A stretch of 64,000 nucleotides of DNA, taken from an uncultured Alphaproteobacteria bacterium (GTDB taxonomy: Bacteria; Pseudomonadota; Alphaproteobacteria; HIMB59; GCA-002718135). Below the pieces are notes generated by a model that had not been told where the DNA came from, ran no database searches, and saw nothing but the letters and a program-made list of their open reading frames with translations. This document shows positions 59,943 through 64,000 of the stretch, one piece after another. The stretch covers positions 1 through 64,000 of the forward strand of contig CABYRH010000007.1 of assembly GCA_902521315.1 (NCBI GenBank). Direction: 5' to 3'. The translations under genes and the position numbers were made by a program. How positions within the stretch are numbered: position 1 is the stretch's first letter; each line of letters opens with the position of its first letter.

Positions 59943-60841
59943 TGTTTGGTTTAAATAAAATTATTCCTGTTGAACCTAATATAAATTTTTTAGGTTTAAG
60001 AAGAAATTTTTTAATTTTTTCTATTTTAGCAATATTAATTTCAATTAGTCTGTTAAGTATAAAAGGTTTAAACCTTGGTATTGATTTTAAAGGAGGTACT
60101 TTAATTGAGGTAAGTACAAAAAATACTTCAATTGGTGAACTAAGAGAAATTTTATCTTTTTCTTATAGTGATGTATCTTTACAGGAATTTGGCAATAAGA
60201 ATATTATTTTAATAAGGCTTCAAAATAAAAGTAATCAAGAAAGTATTCAAACAGTTAATTCTGTCAAAAATTTAATTCAAGATAAGGTTGTTGAGTTTAG
60301 AAGGTCTGAATTTGTTGGTCCTACAATTAGTTCTGAACTTCTGTTTAGAGGGTTTCAAGCTGTTTCTTTTGCACTAATAGCCATTTTAATTTACATTTGG
60401 CTGCGTTTTGAATGGCAATTTGGTTTTGGCGCAGTTGTTGCATTAACTCATGATGTATTGTTTACCCTTGGATTGCTATCTATTCTTAATGTAGAATTTT
60501 CTCTAGCAACAATAGCAGCAATACTTACAATTGCTGGATATTCTATTAATGATACAGTAGTAATATTTGATAGAGTCCGTGAAAATTTAAGAAAATATAA
60601 AAAACTCGAATTAGTAGATTTATTTAACTTATCAGTTAATAACACATTATCGAGAACTATAATGACAAGTTTAACAACGCTTCTTGCATTGTTTTCTTTA
60701 TTTATATTTGGAGGAGAGGTTATTAGACCTTTCGCTTTAACAATGATTATAGGTGTAATAATTGGTACTTATTCATCTGTTTTTATTGCGGTCCCAACTT
60801 TATTAATTTTTAAGTTCAGACCGCAAGATGAAGATGATTAA
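59942..60841 (+). CDS. secF: protein translocase subunit SecF
   Basis: Partner of SecD, 299 residues. A first helix near residues 24-42 is followed by the GLNLGIDFKGGTLIEV (D1) motif near 43-58, a short periplasmic domain, and five helices from about 130, with TIAGYSINDTVVIFDRVREN near 196-215. The start shares one base with the secD stop. The tail overlaps sodB by four bases on the other strand. No frameshift; the complex is complete in this window. Confidence 0.98.
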   Translation: MFGLNKIIPVEPNINFLGLRRNFLIFSILAILISISLLSIKGLNLGIDFKGGTLIEVSTKNTSIGELREILSFSYSDVSLQEFGNKNIILIRLQNKSNQESIQTVNSVKNLIQDKVVEFRRSEFVGPTISSELLFRGFQAVSFALIAILIYIWLRFEWQFGFGAVVALTHDVLFTLGLLSILNVEFSLATIAAILTIAGYSINDTVVIFDRVRENLRKYKKLELVDLFNLSVNNTLSRTIMTSLTTLLALFSLFIFGGEVIRPFALTMIIGVIIGTYSSVFIAVPTLLIFKFRPQDEDD

Positions 60842-61434
60842 GCGTTATTTAAGTTTTCTGTAACTTTTTCCCAGTTAACTAAATTATCGATAAAAGCTTT
60901 TAAATAATCAGGTCTTTTATTTCTATAATCAACATAATATGAGTGTTCCCAAACATCACATCCAAGTAGAGGAATTTGACCATGTACGATTGGGTTTTCT
61001 CCATTTGGTGTTTTAGTAATTTCTAATTTTCCATTATTTAGAACTAACCAACACCAACCTGATCCAAATTGACCAATGCCTGCATTTATAAAATCTTTTT
61101 TCATTTTTTCAACTGAACCAATATCTGAAACTATTTTATTTTCGAGCTCAGAGGGAATTTTTCCATCTGGATTATTTTTCATTACTTCCCAAAAATGAAC
61201 ATGATTTATATGTTGTGCCACATTATTAAATACCGGAGCATTTTTTTGATAAGAGTTGATAACTATATCATTAACGTTATCGTCTGCTATATTTTGTTCT
61301 TTAATAAACTTATTTCCATTAGTAATATAAGCCATGTGATGCTTATCATGATGCAACTCTAAAGTTTCAGCCGACATATACGGCATTAGAGCATCTTTAC
61401 TGTAGGGTAGATCTGGTAACTCTAGATTTATCAT
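60838..61434 (-). CDS. sodB: iron-type superoxide dismutase
   Basis: Cytoplasmic 198-residue superoxide dismutase. Metal ligands are His28, His78, Asp160 and His164 (GCDVWEHSYYVDY). The Gln in NVAQHINH near 72-79 is placed as in iron enzymes; a cambialistic Fe/Mn form is not excluded. A GGAAAT ribosome site lies just before the ATG. It is monocistronic or transcribed from the uvrA transcript: the uvrA stop is 15 bases upstream on the same strand. Confidence 0.93.
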   Translation of the reverse strand: MINLELPDLPYSKDALMPYMSAETLELHHDKHHMAYITNGNKFIKEQNIADDNVNDIVINSYQKNAPVFNNVAQHINHVHFWEVMKNNPDGKIPSELENKIVSDIGSVEKMKKDFINAGIGQFGSGWCWLVLNNGKLEITKTPNGENPIVHGQIPLLGCDVWEHSYYVDYRNKRPDYLKAFIDNLVNWEKVTENLNNA

Positions 61435-61449
61435 TTTATTTCCTTTGAT

Positions 61450-64000
61450 TTACAAAATTTTCTTTAAAAATTCACCTGTAAAGCTTTTTTTATTATTTGC
61501 AATATCTTCAGGGGTACCAGTTCCAACAATTTGACCACCATTTACACCTCCTAGAGGACCTAGATCAATTATATGATCAGCTGTTTTAATAACATCAAGA
61601 TTATGCTCAATAACGATTACAGTATTACCTTCATCAACAAGAGTATGAAGAATTTTAAGTAATTTTTTTACATCATCAAAATGAAGACCGGTAGTTGGTT
61701 CATCAAGAATATATAGTGTTTTTCCTGTTGATCTTTTTGATAATTCTTTTGATAATTTTATTCTTTGCGCTTCACCACCTGATAAAGTAGTAGCTGATTG
61801 ACCAATTTTTATATAATCTAATCCTACGTCCATTAAAGTTTGTAATTTTTGTTTTATTGCAGGAATTTTATCAAAAAATTTATAGCCTTCTTCAACAGTC
61901 ATTTCTAAAACATCAGAAATAGATTTATCCTTATATTTTACTTCTAAAGTCTCCCTATTGTACCTTTTACCTTTGCAGATATCGCACTCAACATAAACAT
62001 CAGCTAAAAAATGCATTTCTATTTTTTTCACTCCATCACCTTCACATGATTCACATCTACCGCCTTTAACATTAAATGAAAAACGACCTGGTTTATAGCC
62101 TCTAGCACTTGATTCATTTAAATTCGCAAACCAATCTCTTATCGGAGTAAAACATCCTGTATATGTTGCTGGGTTTGATCTTGGTGTTCTTCCAATAGGT
62201 GATTGATCAATATCAATTACTTTATCGATATGATTAATACCTTTAAAGTTAAAACGACTTTCATCTTTATTTAAAGATTTATTGAAATACTCATCTAACC
62301 TTTGATACAATGTATCAATAATTAATGAAGATTTACCACTTCCAGATACACCTGTAACAGTAATAAAATTTCCTAAAGGTAAAGTTATATTAAGATTATC
62401 TAAGTTGTTTGTTTTTATTTTATTAAGTTTAAAAACTTTATTTTTATTAAATTTTCTTCTATTTTTTGGAACTTCTATTTCTAAAGATTTATTCAAATAT
62501 TTTGCTGTCAAACTTTTATTATTTTTAAGTATTTTTTTTAGTCCTCCCTCTGCAATTATGTGCCCTCCATTAACTCCTGCTTTAACACCAATATCAATTA
62601 TATGATCAGATTGTCTAATTGCATCCTCATCATGTTCAACAACAATTACAGTATTTCCTAAATCTCTTAATCTAAATAAAGTTTCAATTAGTTGCTGATT
62701 ATCTTTTTGATGTAATCCAATAGATGGTTCATCCAAAACATATAAAACTCCTGTTAAACCTGAGCCAATTTGACTTGCCAATCTAATTCTTTGACTTTCA
62801 CCTCCAGACAAAGTTTTACTAGCTCTTGCTAATGATAAATAATCTAAACCAACTCTATTTAAAAAAACTAATCTATCTTTTATTTCTTTAATAACTCCTT
62901 CAGCAATTTTTTTATTATTTTTATCAAGTTTACTTTCAAGTGATGAAAACCAGTTTAAACATTCGCTAATTGATTTTTTAGTAATATTTCCAATATGATT
63001 TTCATCAATTCTTACAGCTAAAGCTTTATCGTTAAGACGGAAACCATTGCAAACTTCACAATCTCTCTCAGATAAATATTTTTCTAATTCATACTGAAGC
63101 CACCATCTCTCAGTTTCCTCATATTTTCGATCAATAAAGTTAATTATTCCCTCGAAATCATATAAAAAATTTAGTTCATTATTCTCATCTCCATACAGAA
63201 TTATATTTTTTACTTTTTTTGGAATTTCACTCCATGGAACATTTTTCTTAACTTTGAATTGTTTTAAAATTTTATCTATTGTTTCAACAAAATATTTTTT
63301 TTGATAACCAAATACTTTTGTTTCCCACGGTTTAATAGCTCCATCAGAAATTGATCTAGTCTCATCTGGCACAATCTTGTTTTCGTCAAAATATTTTTCA
63401 ACTCCTAGTCCATCACATTCAGAACATGCGCCTTGTGGTGCATTAAAACTAAATAATCTAGGTTCAATCTCTTCAATACTAAATCCAGATACAGGACATG
63501 CAAATTTTGATGAAAATACAGATATTTTATTTGTATCCAAATTTTCTAAATATAACAAACCATCTGATAATGTTAAAGCAACTTCTATGCTTTCACTCAG
63601 TCTTTGTTGGATATTTTTTTTTACAACAAGTCGATCAATTACAACATCAATATTATGTTTGAAATTTTTTTTTAGTGAAGGAACTTCATCTATATCATAA
63701 ACAACATTATCTACTTTCAGACGTTGATAACCTCTTTTTTTTAAATCTTCGATTTCTTTTCGGTATTCACCTTTTCTATCTCTAACTATTGGAGATAAAA
63801 TATAAATTCTTTTATCAATATTATTTTTAATTATAAGATCAGTTATTTCACTTACTGATTGTGATTTAATAGGTTTACCTGTTGCTGGAGAGTAGGGAAC
63901 GCCAACTCTAGCATATAAAACTCTAAGGTAATCATAAATTTCAGTAACAGTTCCAACAGTACTTCTTGGATTTTTTTGTGTTGTTTTTTGTTCTATAGAA
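61450..64000 (-). CDS. uvrA: excinuclease ABC subunit A (UvrA), N-terminus off the right edge
   Basis: DNA damage recognition ATPase of nucleotide excision repair. About 849 residues are visible; translation is open to the window end, beginning IEQKTTQKNPRSTVGTVTEI, the segment that lies near residue 90 of the E. coli protein, so about 90 residues including the first Walker A are missing. Zinc modules (CPVSGF..., CSECDG; later CESCEGDGVKK with CDICKG), signatures LSGGESQRI and LSGGEAQRI, and Walker A GVSGSGKSSL of the second ATPase are all seen. A shorter frame starting at 63558 with a TTG is internal. It ends 15 bases before sodB. Confidence 0.97.
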   Translation of the reverse strand, partial: SIEQKTTQKNPRSTVGTVTEIYDYLRVLYARVGVPYSPATGKPIKSQSVSEITDLIIKNNIDKRIYILSPIVRDRKGEYRKEIEDLKKRGYQRLKVDNVVYDIDEVPSLKKNFKHNIDVVIDRLVVKKNIQQRLSESIEVALTLSDGLLYLENLDTNKISVFSSKFACPVSGFSIEEIEPRLFSFNAPQGACSECDGLGVEKYFDENKIVPDETRSISDGAIKPWETKVFGYQKKYFVETIDKILKQFKVKKNVPWSEIPKKVKNIILYGDENNELNFLYDFEGIINFIDRKYEETERWWLQYELEKYLSERDCEVCNGFRLNDKALAVRIDENHIGNITKKSISECLNWFSSLESKLDKNNKKIAEGVIKEIKDRLVFLNRVGLDYLSLARASKTLSGGESQRIRLASQIGSGLTGVLYVLDEPSIGLHQKDNQQLIETLFRLRDLGNTVIVVEHDEDAIRQSDHIIDIGVKAGVNGGHIIAEGGLKKILKNNKSLTAKYLNKSLEIEVPKNRRKFNKNKVFKLNKIKTNNLDNLNITLPLGNFITVTGVSGSGKSSLIIDTLYQRLDEYFNKSLNKDESRFNFKGINHIDKVIDIDQSPIGRTPRSNPATYTGCFTPIRDWFANLNESSARGYKPGRFSFNVKGGRCESCEGDGVKKIEMHFLADVYVECDICKGKRYNRETLEVKYKDKSISDVLEMTVEEGYKFFDKIPAIKQKLQTLMDVGLDYIKIGQSATTLSGGEAQRIKLSKELSKRSTGKTLYILDEPTTGLHFDDVKKLLKILHTLVDEGNTVIVIEHNLDVIKTADHIIDLGPLGGVNGGQIVGTGTPEDIANNKKSFTGEFLKKIL

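Noticed and set aside
61450-63558. A 702-residue UvrA reading starting at 63558
   Set aside because: The initiating codon would be an internal TTG; the frame is open to the window end and the upstream translation is conserved UvrA sequence, so the gene is simply cut by the window edge.
1-64000. tRNA, rRNA, CRISPR, insertion sequence or riboswitch
   Set aside because: Scanned the gaps (all below 300 bases) and found no cloverleaf-like GC-rich segment, repeat-spacer array, transposase or structured leader that I could support.

Overview
The window looks like a piece of a small, streamlined, very AT-rich alphaproteobacterial chromosome of the kind found in the marine SAR11-like lineages (Pelagibacterales or the HIMB59/AEGEAN-169 group). 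The reasons are the strong A/T bias at wobble positions, the very tight packing (most neighbours overlap by 1-20 bases or are separated by fewer than 60, and no gap exceeds 300), and alphaproteobacterial markers: DUF2066 next to an Hda-type DnaA paralogue, a 43-residue aa3 oxidase subunit IV, an AspRS with the His/Gly signature of non-discriminating enzymes, the PuuD/PuuE purine route, and malate-CoA ligase with malyl-CoA lyase. The exact taxon cannot be fixed from sequence alone. No rRNA, tRNA, CRISPR array, insertion sequence or prophage is visible.

Layout. 1-6370: housekeeping genes (lptF part, ndk, oxidase subunit IV, DUF2066, hda-like, aspS), a DMT exporter and an AlkA-type glycosylase. 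6360-21239: a purine-catabolism island built around a divergent promoter at 13142-13193. Leftward run uraH, xdhA, xdhB, xdhC, guaD and puuD (guanine to xanthine to urate to 5-hydroxyisourate, plus hydroxyisourate hydrolysis). Rightward run puuE, uraD, alc and allA (OHCU to allantoin to allantoate to ureidoglycolate to glyoxylate plus urea), then a BMP-type nucleoside/base ABC importer and a purine phosphoribosyltransferase. 21236-28569: an iodotyrosine-deiodinase-like flavoprotein, a rhodanese, a DMT exporter, TrpB2, and a DUF1015-serC-serA serine operon. 28562-37956: htpG, a lytic transglycosylase lipoprotein, an M20 amidohydrolase, an orphan ABC-2 permease, a VTT protein, a PhyH oxygenase, a nucleoside hydrolase and psuK-psuG. 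37958-40988: a three-domain kinase/M23/aminotransferase fusion broken by a frameshift at a run of eight A. 40975-45931: a LysE-type exporter, DUF4864, SRAP, and an mcl-mtkA-mtkB operon. 46574-52506: a compact cluster of GTP cyclohydrolase II, RibD-C reductase, an atypical PTPS/QueD homologue, an MDR dehydrogenase, a glycosyltransferase, a methyltransferase and a creatininase-family amidohydrolase. 52509-64000: PrxQ, two DMT exporters, an aminotransferase, acylphosphatase, an FKBP-rhodanese fusion, a DUF815 ATPase, yajC-secD-secF, Fe superoxide dismutase and most of uvrA.

How the parts fit. The purine island imports and fully oxidises purines; its carbon product is glyoxylate. The mcl-mtkAB operon about 22 kb away could condense that glyoxylate with acetyl-CoA to malyl-CoA and then malate (inference). 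Nucleoside hydrolase and PsuK/PsuG add nucleoside and pseudouridine breakdown, so RNA-derived nucleosides look like a real nutrient for this cell.

The best candidate for an undescribed system is the 46574-52506 cluster. Its enzyme set (GTP ring opening, side-chain reduction, a PTPS fold lacking several canonical catalytic residues, a possible formamide hydrolase, a dehydrogenase, a methyltransferase and a glycosyltransferase) reads like a pathway to a modified, glycosylated pterin or diaminopyrimidine whose product I cannot name.
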